Below are positions 1-6,763 of a stretch of DNA of 31,013 nucleotides, one piece after another. Source of the stretch: a virus; IMG/VR virus record IMGVR_UViG_3300010153_000056, positions 1-31,013 of that record. One strand, given 5' to 3'. How positions within the stretch are numbered: position 1 is the stretch's first letter; every line of letters begins with the position of its first letter. The notes under the pieces are model-generated. The model was not told the origin of the DNA. It worked only from the letters and a program-made list of their open reading frames with translations, and did not search any database. A program made the translations under genes and the position numbers.

Positions 1-123
1 CTTTCAGCATCAGAAATATCAGGAATCAACACTCTCGGCAGACATGGTAATCTCTTAGATAAATACTCAGAGGGGTTAAAAGCCTATTATGCGATGTCAT
101 CACTTGATGCCTCAACAGGATTA
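1..123. repeat. Terminal direct repeat, left copy (circular overlap)
   Basis: These 123 bases are identical to 30891-31013. The long LamG gene reads through the join without a frame break, so the repeat most likely records the overlap of a circular assembly and gives a unit genome of 30,890 bp. Confidence 0.95.
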
Positions 124-279
124 AAAGATGTCGGTAATGGCACTATATATGACCGAAGTGGTCAAAGTAATCATGGAACAGGGACTAACACCGAAAGTAG
201 TGATTTAGCAAGTTCACCAAACGCTACCCCTCATGGGTATAGTTCTGGTGATACAAATCGTTCAAGTTCAAAACCTTAA
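1..279 (+). CDS. C-terminal end of the giant LamG adhesin (continues from 27534)
   Basis: Position 1 is in frame with the open frame that starts at 27534 and is still open at the window end. Joined over the 123-base overlap, the frame ends at the TAA at 277-279 and gives a protein of 1,211 residues. The stretch seen here holds the end of the fourth LamG domain and a Ser/Asn/Thr-rich tail with no recognisable domain. An internal ATG at 94 could be read as a separate 61-residue gene, but no ribosome-binding site precedes it and the continuous frame explains it better. Confidence 0.9.
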   Translation, partial: LSASEISGINTLGRHGNLLDKYSEGLKAYYAMSSLDASTGLKDVGNGTIYDRSGQSNHGTGTNTESSDLASSPNATPHGYSSGDTNRSSSKP

Positions 280-290
280 AGGAAAATAAT

Positions 291-617
291 ATGAGTGAAG
301 AAATTACAAGTCGTTGGTCAGATGACTATAGTGGAAGATGGGTAAACAGATGCTATATCATAGTACCTGTAGCAGATATTAACTCTGCTGATTCAGATGA
401 TGGCAACCCATTAATAGATAACGCTATACAATCAAGCAAAGACACATTAAGAAAGAATAGTGGTGATGATGGAGATAGTTCCAAAGCACTATTAAAGTAT
501 AGTTGTGATAATGATCCAGATAATGATCCTAGCTGTTATAGTAGCTATGATAAATATTCTCATAGTCAGATTATGACAGAACTCGCTAAAACAGAATGGA
601 CAACCTCTATTGAATAA
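291..617 (+). CDS. Hypothetical acidic protein next to the adhesin
   Basis: This 108-residue protein is not recognised. The start ATG has a good Shine-Dalgarno sequence (AAAGGAAAATA) 11 bases after the adhesin stop codon. The protein is rich in Asp, Ser, Asn and Tyr and has three Cys residues, at about 22, 72 and 82; the stretch around the last two is full of Asp-Pro. There is no signal peptide or membrane segment. Its last 8 bases overlap the next gene, which suggests translational coupling. Its place between a LamG adhesin and a pilin-like gene hints at a virion or host-surface role, but this is inference only. Confidence 0.7.
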   Translation: MSEEITSRWSDDYSGRWVNRCYIIVPVADINSADSDDGNPLIDNAIQSSKDTLRKNSGDDGDSSKALLKYSCDNDPDNDPSCYSSYDKYSHSQIMTELAKTEWTTSIE

Positions 618-1101
618 TAGGGGTAATTCATTAGCTGAATTTGCAGTTACGATGGCTATTATGGCAACATTAGCCACTACATCAGCACCTGCATTTAGTC
701 GAATAGGGGAAGGTGCTAAAGCCAAACAAACCAAAGCAAACCTAGATAAGATAATTAGTTCTGCTCAAATGTGGTACAATCAACAGATAGAGATCAATGG
801 CATGGGCAAGTTCCCAAGTCAACCACATAGAACTACAAGCATAGGTAACATTGTTGATTACAATGATAATAGAAGGATTGAAGAAGAAGAACTAGAAGGT
901 GCAGAGTTTGTGCCTGTGTGGGCAGATACTTCCTTCTTACACTTGTTTGATAATGACACCATTAAATCACCTTATCAAGAAGGTGGTTATCGGTATGCTA
1001 TTATAGGTGGCTCTGGAACAGGTAATAAGATAGTAAGTCCTATCTTTGTTGTGATAGATAAAGAGAAACCAGAGGATTTTTATAAGTATTACAAGCCATG
1101 A
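610..1101 (+). CDS. Type IV pilin / pseudopilin-like protein
   Basis: The 163-residue product begins with a short basic leader ending in Gly, then NSLAEF, then about 20 hydrophobic residues. This is the class III (prepilin) layout: cleavage after Gly with Glu at +5 of the mature protein, followed by a membrane and assembly helix. The rest is a polar globular part with a SPYQEGGYRY stretch that resembles the SPY-type loop of GspG/GspH-like pseudopilins. The start is a TTG at 610 that overlaps the previous gene by 8 bases, and no strong ribosome-binding site is seen, so translation is probably coupled. Members of this family build type II secretion pseudopili or type IV pili in the host inner membrane. 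A phage copy might decorate, block or use such a fibre; the role is not known. Confidence 0.75.
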   Translation: MNNRGNSLAEFAVTMAIMATLATTSAPAFSRIGEGAKAKQTKANLDKIISSAQMWYNQQIEINGMGKFPSQPHRTTSIGNIVDYNDNRRIEEEELEGAEFVPVWADTSFLHLFDNDTIKSPYQEGGYRYAIIGGSGTGNKIVSPIFVVIDKEKPEDFYKYYKP

Positions 1102-1223
1102 ATAAGAATGATGTGATTAGGGTTCTTGGTGTGTTGGCTTATGTCGCAATCATTTACTTCTTAATTACCACAGTTACAGGCTGTGAAGATGTCTACCTCT
1201 GTGGGCATGAATTAGATGTTTAA
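1098..1223 (+). CDS. 41-residue membrane protein with a lipobox-like VTGC
   Basis: The ATG at 1098 overlaps the stop of the pilin-like gene (ATGA), and its stop overlaps the next start (TAATG). The product has a short charged N-terminus (MNKND), a hydrophobic stretch of about 18 residues, then V-T-G-C, which fits the lipoprotein lipobox, and 12 more residues with a second Cys. It could be a tiny lipoprotein, which in a lysis neighbourhood recalls outer-membrane spanin subunits (Rz1-like), or simply a single-span membrane peptide. The coupled overlaps on both sides support a real gene. Confidence 0.6.
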   Translation: MNKNDVIRVLGVLAYVAIIYFLITTVTGCEDVYLCGHELDV

Positions 1224-1516
1224 TGGAAAAAAACAAGGGAGCAAGATCATATAGATTCGATGGGATAGTCGGATCAGATTCAATGGCGATTACACTTAAC
1301 TTAAAATTCTTAATCAATATTTTTGCCATTTTTGGATCACTCATATTTGCTTATACAACACTAGAGAAAAAACTTTACACCATAGAAACAAATATAGAAC
1401 AACAAAGTGAACGCATACAAAAACTTGAAGAAAGACATCAAAGAGAAATTGAGCAACTTGAAAAGGCTTGGTATGAAAAAGCCAACCCTCTTAAATGGGG
1501 TAAGTCTAGAAAGTAG
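1223..1516 (+). CDS. Membrane-anchored coiled-coil protein (lysis region)
   Basis: This 97-residue protein has one hydrophobic segment at about residues 28-46. A long charged heptad-like region follows (about 50-85, rich in Glu, Gln, Lys and Leu), and the protein ends in a basic tail. The layout of one N-terminal membrane anchor plus a periplasmic coiled coil is that of inner-membrane spanins (Rz-like) and of some holin-associated proteins. The preceding tiny lipobox gene could be its partner. The start is coupled through TAATG at 1221-1225. An internal ATG at 1284 (MAITLN) just before the membrane segment is an alternative start. The function is inferred from layout and neighbours only. Confidence 0.65.
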   Translation: MEKNKGARSYRFDGIVGSDSMAITLNLKFLINIFAIFGSLIFAYTTLEKKLYTIETNIEQQSERIQKLEERHQREIEQLEKAWYEKANPLKWGKSRK

Positions 1517-1561
1517 TGATGTGTCACATGAATTTTTTATTAATAGGGAACTACGCTACAA

Positions 1562-1855
1562 ATGACAGAATTAGCAGATTTATATCTTCAGTTGGGGAGT
1601 GCAGGGTTTATTGCCTTACTCTTCGGATTTATGATTTATAACCTAATACAAAGCCAGAAAGAACAGAGTGATGATCTTGAAGAGATCAAACAATCTATTC
1701 ATAAAATGGAGTCTGTACAAGATTCGGCTATGCAGATTAATGTAAAGCTGATTGACAGAACTAATAAATCAGATGAAAAAAGAGAAGAGTTCTGGAGGCA
1801 GTTATCTGATGACCTCGCTTACTTAAAAGGTCGTATTAATGGGAGTGCAAAATAA
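1562..1855 (+). CDS. Holin-like protein, one membrane span plus coiled coil
   Basis: The 97-residue product has an N-terminal hydrophobic segment (about residues 11-30, GSAGFIALLFGFMIYNLI) followed by a charged helical region that ends in a Lys-containing tail. Short phage proteins with one N-terminal span and a polar coiled coil include BhlA/UviB-type holins and other lysis regulators. It lies about 450 bases upstream of the endolysin in the same operon. The stop TAA overlaps the next ATG (TAATG). A holin role fits well but cannot be proved by sequence. Confidence 0.65.
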   Translation: MTELADLYLQLGSAGFIALLFGFMIYNLIQSQKEQSDDLEEIKQSIHKMESVQDSAMQINVKLIDRTNKSDEKREEFWRQLSDDLAYLKGRINGSAK

Positions 1856-1998
1856 TGGATAGCGTAAAAGTAGCATCCGCTAGTTTAATGAATTATGGGT
1901 TATCACTTACTGCGATAAGCACAGCCTTACAATGTGTGGTAGCTATAATGACAATTATTTATTTAGGATATAAAATTAACAATATAAGGAAATCATAA
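1855..1998 (+). CDS. 47-residue small membrane protein (holin candidate)
   Basis: The frame starts at the ATG of TAATG (1853-1857) and ends at the TAA of another TAATG (1996-2000), so it is coupled on both sides. The product has one clear hydrophobic span (about residues 19-40, with CVVAIMTIIYLGY) and a basic C-terminus (INNIRKS). Its small size, positive C-terminus and place upstream of the endolysin fit a pinholin or holin-like peptide. It may act with the other membrane proteins of this cassette. Confidence 0.7.
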   Translation: MDSVKVASASLMNYGLSLTAISTALQCVVAIMTIIYLGYKINNIRKS

Positions 1999-2147
1999 TG
2001 GAGTGGATAATAGAAAATTGGGAATATGCTTTAATCATTATTCTCAGTATGGACAAAGCAGTTGCATTAAGTCCATCTACTTGGGATGATCTAATCTGGA
2101 CATCTATCAAAAAAGCCATATACAAAGCGGCAGGAAAGGGGAAATAA
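1998..2147 (+). CDS. 49-residue membrane-associated lysis-region protein
   Basis: The start is coupled through TAATG to the preceding gene. The product has an amphipathic to hydrophobic N-terminal part (MEWIIENWEYALIIILSM) followed by a Trp-rich stretch (WDDLIWTSIKK) and a basic tail. I do not recognise a named family. It lies inside a run of tiny genes that ends with the endolysin, so a part in lysis or its timing is likely. Confidence 0.65.
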   Translation: MEWIIENWEYALIIILSMDKAVALSPSTWDDLIWTSIKKAIYKAAGKGK

Positions 2148-2149
2148 AT

Positions 2150-2308
2150 ATGAGTATGTTATCTTCATATATTAAAAAACAAGTTAAAAAGCATGGTGCT
2201 AAAGCGTTCATAATAAAAGTTATTGATTTTGTTGTAAAAGCTACACCATCTAAAAAAGATGATGAGATGGTAGCAAAGATAAAAAAAGCTATGGAATCAT
2301 TTAAGTAG
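2150..2308 (+). CDS. 52-residue basic protein before the endolysin
   Basis: The ATG at 2150 lies two bases after the previous stop, and the TAG stop overlaps the GTG start of the endolysin (TAGTG). The product is Lys-rich, with an amphipathic helix in its first half (KAFIIKVIDFVVKA). No family is recognised. The tight coupling to the endolysin start supports translation. Confidence 0.65.
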   Translation: MSMLSSYIKKQVKKHGAKAFIIKVIDFVVKATPSKKDDEMVAKIKKAMESFK

Positions 2309-2712
2309 TGCCTCGATTTGGTAAAAGATCAAAGCAAAGGCTAAAGGGTGTAGATGATCGCTTAGTGAGTGTTTTAAATGAAGTAGTTAAATATTTCGAT
2401 ATAACAATTATTGAGGGAAAACGTAGCCAAGAAAGACAAAATAAACTCGTTGAAGAGGGTAAGTCTAAGACAAAGTTTGGTAAGCATGTTCAAGGTAAGG
2501 CTGTAGATATAGCACCATATAATAATGGGATTGATTGGAAAGCTAGGGATGATTTTCACATGCTAGGTGGGTTTGTTTTAGGTGTAGCTAATCAAATGGG
2601 ATTAAGAGTTAGATGGGGAGGATGTTGGAGATATGATAGTTTATATGAAGGACAACGCACTACCAAGACAAATAATTTTGATGATTTAGTACATATAGAA
2701 ATAAAAGATTGA
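2308..2712 (+). CDS. Endolysin, M15-type L-Ala-D-Glu peptidase
   Basis: The 134-residue protein carries the zinc-peptidase signature of the M15 family (VanY/T5 lysozyme type). KHVQGKAVDI supplies His60 and Asp67, and DLVHIEI near the end supplies Asp126 and His129. It would cut the stem peptide of peptidoglycan at the end of infection. Its length matches single-domain phage peptidases of about 130-140 residues. It has no signal peptide or membrane segment, so it needs a holin, and several candidates lie just upstream. The start is the GTG at 2308 that overlaps the stop of the preceding gene. Confidence 0.93.
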   Translation: MPRFGKRSKQRLKGVDDRLVSVLNEVVKYFDITIIEGKRSQERQNKLVEEGKSKTKFGKHVQGKAVDIAPYNNGIDWKARDDFHMLGGFVLGVANQMGLRVRWGGCWRYDSLYEGQRTTKTNNFDDLVHIEIKD

Positions 2713-2865
2713 TTGTTCGATATATGTCCTATTATCAGCAGACAATGCCCTTTCTGTACTAAAGAGAAAGATTTTACTTATTGTGGTATAGCCACAAATG
2801 AGAACAGGATAGAAGTATTAAACAAATGTCCTAAAAAGCCAAATAAAAGATGGGGGAGAAGATAG
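2713..2865 (+). CDS. 50-residue Cys-rich mini-protein, TTG start
   Basis: A TTG directly follows the endolysin stop and opens a frame to the TAG at 2863-2865. The product has five Cys residues, in the pattern C-x6-C-x2-C-x8-C and one more in NKCP, followed by a strongly basic tail. The spacing looks like a small metal-binding or disulfide knuckle. It has no ATG start, and it fills the gap between two well-supported genes exactly, which makes a real gene likely. Function unknown. Confidence 0.55.
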   Translation: MFDICPIISRQCPFCTKEKDFTYCGIATNENRIEVLNKCPKKPNKRWGRR

Positions 2866-2869
2866 TTTT

Positions 2870-3634
2870 TTGAAAAGAGCAATAGTAATACCAGATCAAC
2901 ATTTCCCGATTCACGATCAAGATGCAGTAGATGTCACTTTACAGGCAATAGAGTTAGTTAAGCCAGATATGTTTATTAACCTCGGAGATGTTGGAGAGTG
3001 GGAAACAGCATCACCGTGGAAGTATAAAGGTAAGAAATGTCCTCCTTTGGAGTTTCAACTGCCGCTAATAGATGAGGAAATAAAACAAGTCAATGAAGGG
3101 ATAGATCAGTTCGACAAAGTGCTAGATAAAGTGAATTGTAAAAAACGCTATATATGTGCAGGAAATCACGATGAGTGGCTCACCTATGGCTTGGTTGAGA
3201 AGTATCCATATCTAAAGGATTATACCTTTAGAAAGGCATGTCGTTGGGATGAAAGAGGTTACAAATACCTATCATATAATGAGCCTTTAAAAATTGGAAA
3301 ATTAAACTTCATTCATGGAGCATACGCAACAGTTTATCACGCTAAGAAACACCTAGAGGCTTATGGTGCTAACATTATTTATGGTCATGTTCACGATATA
3401 CAAAGACACTCACTTACTAAACTCGATTCTGGTACGATTGGAGCGTGGTCAATGGGTTGTTTAAAAGATATGAGTAGGGAAAAGAATAAATGGTTAAGAG
3501 GCAGGTTACATAATTGGAATCATGCTTTTGGGATCATCACATTCTTTGATAGTCCAAGAGGAAACTTCCAAGTGGAAACTATTGAGATTGTTAAAGGACA
3601 AGCATCAGTATGGGGAGAAAGAATTAGTGCGTAG
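2870..3634 (+). CDS. Calcineurin-like metallophosphoesterase
   Basis: The 254-residue protein shows the ordered metal-binding motifs of this superfamily: D-x-H (Asp9, His11), GD at residues 39-40, GNHDE at 98-102, a His in FIHGA and GHVH near residue 174. Such enzymes cut phosphomono- or diesters with two bound metal ions, so the target could be a nucleotide, a nucleic acid or a protein phosphate. The start is a TTG at 2870 with a strong GGGGGAGAAG ribosome-binding site. It sits between the lysis genes and the neck/tail genes, so it is probably expressed late. The substrate cannot be told from sequence. Confidence 0.9.
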   Translation: MKRAIVIPDQHFPIHDQDAVDVTLQAIELVKPDMFINLGDVGEWETASPWKYKGKKCPPLEFQLPLIDEEIKQVNEGIDQFDKVLDKVNCKKRYICAGNHDEWLTYGLVEKYPYLKDYTFRKACRWDERGYKYLSYNEPLKIGKLNFIHGAYATVYHAKKHLEAYGANIIYGHVHDIQRHSLTKLDSGTIGAWSMGCLKDMSREKNKWLRGRLHNWNHAFGIITFFDSPRGNFQVETIEIVKGQASVWGERISA

Positions 3635-3848
3635 AGAAACGAAAATGATGAAAGCATTAAATGAAGAATTTGAAGTAGTGAGTTCATTCAAATCATTGAA
3701 TAAATGTATTGAACTCGCTAAAGATATGAAATTAACAGAATTAATTAATCCAAGTTCTAAGATAACAGGCGATTTAGCAGAACTTATTTACAGACTACAA
3801 AACCTAGAAGAGTTTGAGGTCTTAGACTTTAATCATAATGAGGCTTAA
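3627..3848 (+). CDS. Hypothetical small protein, probably helical
   Basis: I place the start at the GTG at 3627, 9 bases after GGGGAG and overlapping the phosphoesterase stop. The frame is open further upstream to an ATG at 3522, but that part lies inside the phosphoesterase and looks like a shadow. The 73-residue product is rich in Leu, Glu and Lys and probably helical. It ends next to the start of the adaptor-like gene. No family is recognised. Confidence 0.65.
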   Translation: MRRETKMMKALNEEFEVVSSFKSLNKCIELAKDMKLTELINPSSKITGDLAELIYRLQNLEEFEVLDFNHNEA

Positions 3849-4838
3849 ATGAGTACATACGAGGCTAATTATTGTTCACAGGCAGATGTTGCCTTTGTAC
3901 TGCCAGAACTTAACAAATACAATCAGCGTTCTATTCTTGCTCCGAATTGGGTAGCGAGTGGAGTGAGTAATTTATATTATAATCATTCAGCAGGGAGTGG
4001 CTTTAGTGTCCTATTTAAAGATGGTAAAGACTTGGGTGCTGAACAAGGATCACAGCCAGGATCAGATGATCAATGGCGATATGTAGAGGCAGATGGAAGG
4101 CTAGAGTATTTTTTAGCTAGTTCTAGTGCTAGTGCTTTAAATGGTAGTGTCTGGGAGTTTGGTGAGGATTCAGATTCTAACCTTACTAAAGTAATTGCCA
4201 GAGCATCAGACTTTGTACGCTCAATGAGTGGCATACCAATCTATCCAAGAAAGGGAGTCGGTGTTGCATCAGCTACAGGTAACGACTACCCAGAAATAAT
4301 AGTAATGGCAACATCACATCAAGCGGCAAGTTTTATAACTGCACCATACGATGAGGAACTATCTGATAGATTAGCGAGTAAAGTATCAAACCCAGAAGGC
4401 ACAGGTTGGCTTGATCTAATCAGAAGGGGAGAGGTATCAATTTACCAACAGGAATCTCTACAAAAGGGGAAGGGAATTTTGAGAGAAATTTCTATTAATG
4501 GATCAACTACAGGATCAATTACAGATGTGAAAGGGAAACCAACTTGTGAGTGGGATTGTATAAAGATAAGAATACAAACCACAGGCACTTTTGCAACAGG
4601 TTCAGCATCTGGAGTAAAGTTTGATTCTTATATAAGTGACTCAACAGGATTAAAAACATCACAAGTTGCTAATGCTGAAATAATAGATGGATCATATCAA
4701 GATGTCGGGAGAGGTATGGCGGTACGTTTTTCTCCTGGAGTTTATAATTCAACTTCAGACGAGTGGGAACTAGAGGTTTCTGGTGTAGTGGACGCATCAA
4801 CAACCCCAATCAAAATGGCTACAGTTGAACGTATATGA
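3849..4838 (+). CDS. Virion structural protein, possible head-tail adaptor
   Basis: The 329-residue protein is not clearly assigned. Its N-terminus (YCSQADVAFVLPEL) resembles the first helix of gp6/gp15-like head-tail adaptors, which often begin with a Cys-Asp-Val pattern. The rest is rich in Gly, Ser and Thr and looks beta-structured, which is longer than usual for an adaptor (about 100-200 residues). The next gene looks like a tail terminator and the one after a tail tube protein, so a neck position is sensible. The start ATG directly follows the previous stop and the stop overlaps the next ATG (ATGA). Confidence 0.6.
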   Translation: MSTYEANYCSQADVAFVLPELNKYNQRSILAPNWVASGVSNLYYNHSAGSGFSVLFKDGKDLGAEQGSQPGSDDQWRYVEADGRLEYFLASSSASALNGSVWEFGEDSDSNLTKVIARASDFVRSMSGIPIYPRKGVGVASATGNDYPEIIVMATSHQAASFITAPYDEELSDRLASKVSNPEGTGWLDLIRRGEVSIYQQESLQKGKGILREISINGSTTGSITDVKGKPTCEWDCIKIRIQTTGTFATGSASGVKFDSYISDSTGLKTSQVANAEIIDGSYQDVGRGMAVRFSPGVYNSTSDEWELEVSGVVDASTTPIKMATVERI

Positions 4839-5248
4839 TAGACTACAATAACAAGATTTTTGATATTGTAGATAAGGTGCGTGATCTGGTTGCTAATGAG
4901 ATGACCATACCGATATTCATGGACTCCCATCAAGGGAATCATTCAATCCTTATACAACCACTCTCAGACAACCTAACAGAATTAATTGCTACAGGGCAGA
5001 CCAGAAGTTATGCTATAATGATCTCTTATGAACTGCATATAGGTGGTAACTATACCCAGAACACCTTAAAGCAGGTAACAAATGTAGCAGAGCATATTAA
5101 AAGATTATTCGCACCAGATAACAATTTTAGTGTTTCTGGATATTGGCATAATGCAGAGATCGAGTCAGTAGAATATGAAAGAGAAGAAGGCGATGAGAGT
5201 GTAGTAAGAGCATTATTAACATTTAATTGTTTATCACTAGAGGTATAG
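4835..5248 (+). CDS. Probable tail terminator / tail completion protein
   Basis: The 137-residue protein opens with helices around DIVDKVRDLVANEM, then mixed strands with QTRSYAIMISYELHI, and ends with RALLTFNCL. The size, the alpha-beta pattern and the position just upstream of the tail tube gene fit the tail terminator family (lambda gpU, HK97 gp10-like), which caps the tail tube and joins it to the head. The assignment is by position and fold pattern and not by a unique motif. ATGA overlap with the previous gene. Confidence 0.6.
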   Translation: MIDYNNKIFDIVDKVRDLVANEMTIPIFMDSHQGNHSILIQPLSDNLTELIATGQTRSYAIMISYELHIGGNYTQNTLKQVTNVAEHIKRLFAPDNNFSVSGYWHNAEIESVEYEREEGDESVVRALLTFNCLSLEV

Positions 5249-5249
5249 C

Positions 5250-5438
5250 ATGAAAATAAAACTTAAAAATAAAGAGAACCACATACCCCCTAATTCCATG
5301 TGGTGCTTTAGTTACTCTGGATATGATTCAGAGATCATAAAAAAACTTAATTCGGGAGAAAGTGTAGAGGCGGATAAGATTCCAAAACCTGCACAGGAAT
5401 ATGTTAAGCAAATTAAATCAAAAAAGGAGAATAAATAA
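5250..5438 (+). CDS. Small lysine-rich protein before the tail tube gene
   Basis: This 62-residue protein starts and ends with Lys-rich stretches and has a central NSMWCFSYSGYDSEI segment. It sits between tail terminator and tail tube, and its stop overlaps the next ATG (TAATG). Genes of this size are common at this place in siphoviruses, but I cannot name a function. Confidence 0.65.
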   Translation: MKIKLKNKENHIPPNSMWCFSYSGYDSEIIKKLNSGESVEADKIPKPAQEYVKQIKSKKENK

Positions 5439-6463
5439 TGGCTATTTCAACAGCGAGTTATTCAGCATCATCTTTTAAGGTAGCTATTGCAGAGCAGGAT
5501 GATTTCGGCACAGTAACTGCCGCAGGTGGTAATGCGTATCATGCTCTCGATGTGGATTCAATCAGTACACCATCATTAAATGCCAATCAGGCTTTAGATG
5601 TTCGGAGTGGTAGCAGAGTTCTACAAGCAACAGACTTTTTTCACACAAAAGTAGGAGCAATATCAGAGATTAGTGTAAGTGGCACAGCAACAACAAATGC
5701 TTTAGATATGTTATTAGAGAACATCATGGGCGAGGCAGAGGCATCTGCTAGTGGTGTTTATTCATTTCTATCAAACGCATCTGCTCAAAGTGTGGGTTCT
5801 GGATCAACAAGCCAAGCAGGTACATTATTATCATTGGCAATAATATCACCTATTTCTAATATGGATTTAGGATTTAAAGACTGCGTAGTAACTGCATTGT
5901 CTTTGTCTGGCGATATGGGAACAGAAGGCGGTAGGATAAAGTTCTCTGCTACGTTTAAATCTGGTTCAGCAGTTGATGCAACTCAAGTAACTACAGTCGG
6001 AGCAGTTGACACAGCTTTTACTGCGGCATCTGAAAACTACACCATGAATAGTTGGACAGCGGCATATAGGCAGTTGGTAGGTGTAGCTGATGTGGTAATG
6101 AGTAGCTTTAATCTAAGCCTTACAAACGAGGCAAACTTTATTGGCTTGGTTAGTACAGGTTATGAAGTAATAGCTAGAGCAGGGGAGTTTTCAGCAACCT
6201 TAGACTCTACAATTAAGTATGATGATAAATGTCAGGCTTTTTTTGAAAACTATCTTGATCAAGATACAGGTACATCAGAGGGTGCTACATTATTAAATAA
6301 TGATGGCAGTTTAACAGATGGTGCTTTTGGTATTAGTATACCTAGTTCAGTATTGACCAATGTGGCTTTCAATGAACAGGCTATGATGATGTTAGACGTA
6401 TCAATGAAGGCAGTTGGAGCAGGAGCAAGTTCTAGTACAGCATTAGTCGAAGTTGCTTGTTAA
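5438..6463 (+). CDS. Major tail (tube) protein
   Basis: The 341-residue protein is rich in Ala, Ser, Thr and Gly with little Lys or Cys, typical of an abundant virion protein. It starts with AISTASYSASSFKVAIAEQDDFGT, a pattern common in siphovirus tube proteins. Its place directly before two overlapping chaperone genes with a slippery site and a tape measure gene is diagnostic for the tube protein. The ribosome-binding site AAAAAGGAG is strong, which fits high expression. Confidence 0.8.
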   Translation: MAISTASYSASSFKVAIAEQDDFGTVTAAGGNAYHALDVDSISTPSLNANQALDVRSGSRVLQATDFFHTKVGAISEISVSGTATTNALDMLLENIMGEAEASASGVYSFLSNASAQSVGSGSTSQAGTLLSLAIISPISNMDLGFKDCVVTALSLSGDMGTEGGRIKFSATFKSGSAVDATQVTTVGAVDTAFTAASENYTMNSWTAAYRQLVGVADVVMSSFNLSLTNEANFIGLVSTGYEVIARAGEFSATLDSTIKYDDKCQAFFENYLDQDTGTSEGATLLNNDGSLTDGAFGISIPSSVLTNVAFNEQAMMMLDVSMKAVGAGASSSTALVEVAC

Positions 6464-6478
6464 TTAAAGGGGGAGGAT

Positions 6479-6763
6479 ATGAAAGTAGAAGTTGATGGTC
6501 ACATCATTCAGATAAAGCCTATCGGTTATGTGGATAGGTTGGGTATTAAAGGGGAATTTGCAGACGTATATAAAGATGGTACAGACAATATTACAACTAA
6601 AGCATTTTACTTATTACTAGGTAGTGTTTCAGAGATAGCATTTGATGATTCAGAGAAGTCTTTAAAGGGTTATGATGATGATACCCAAATCAAAATATTA
6701 ACAGCTATTCTTAGTGAATATTTAGGTCTGAGTGACAACCAAAAAAAATCAGATGGGGATTGA
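6479..6763 (+). CDS. Tail assembly chaperone, upstream frame (gpG-like)
   Basis: The 94-residue product lies between tail tube and tape measure genes, the place of lambda gpG. A GGGGGAGG ribosome-binding site precedes the ATG. The last codons before the TGA at 6761-6763 contain a run of eight A. In this frame they read A AAA AAA, so a minus-one slip would join this protein to the downstream frame. Chaperones of this type bind the tape measure protein and recruit tube subunits. Confidence 0.75.
   Translation: MKVEVDGHIIQIKPIGYVDRLGIKGEFADVYKDGTDNITTKAFYLLLGSVSEIAFDDSEKSLKGYDDDTQIKILTAILSEYLGLSDNQKKSDGD
6742..6748 (+). promoter_or_regulatory. Slippery heptamer A AAA AAA for minus-one frameshift
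   Basis: The zero-frame codons are AAA at 6743 and AAA at 6746, preceded by A at 6742, which is the canonical X XXY YYZ form. A slip of one base back leads into ATC AGA TGG GGA TTG with no stop before 7146. This matches the gpG-gpGT arrangement of many long-tailed phages. Confidence 0.75.

Noticed and set aside
94-279. Separate 61-residue gene at the window start
   Set aside because: It is in frame with the long LamG gene that crosses the circular join and has no ribosome-binding site.
492-734. Minus-strand ORF across the hypothetical and pilin-like genes
   Set aside because: It is antisense to two supported genes, has no ribosome-binding site and has a low-complexity Ile/Thr-rich sequence typical of a shadow frame.
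3522-3626. N-terminal extension of the small gene after the phosphoesterase
   Set aside because: This part overlaps the phosphoesterase coding region in another frame; GTG 3627 has a clear GGGGAG site.
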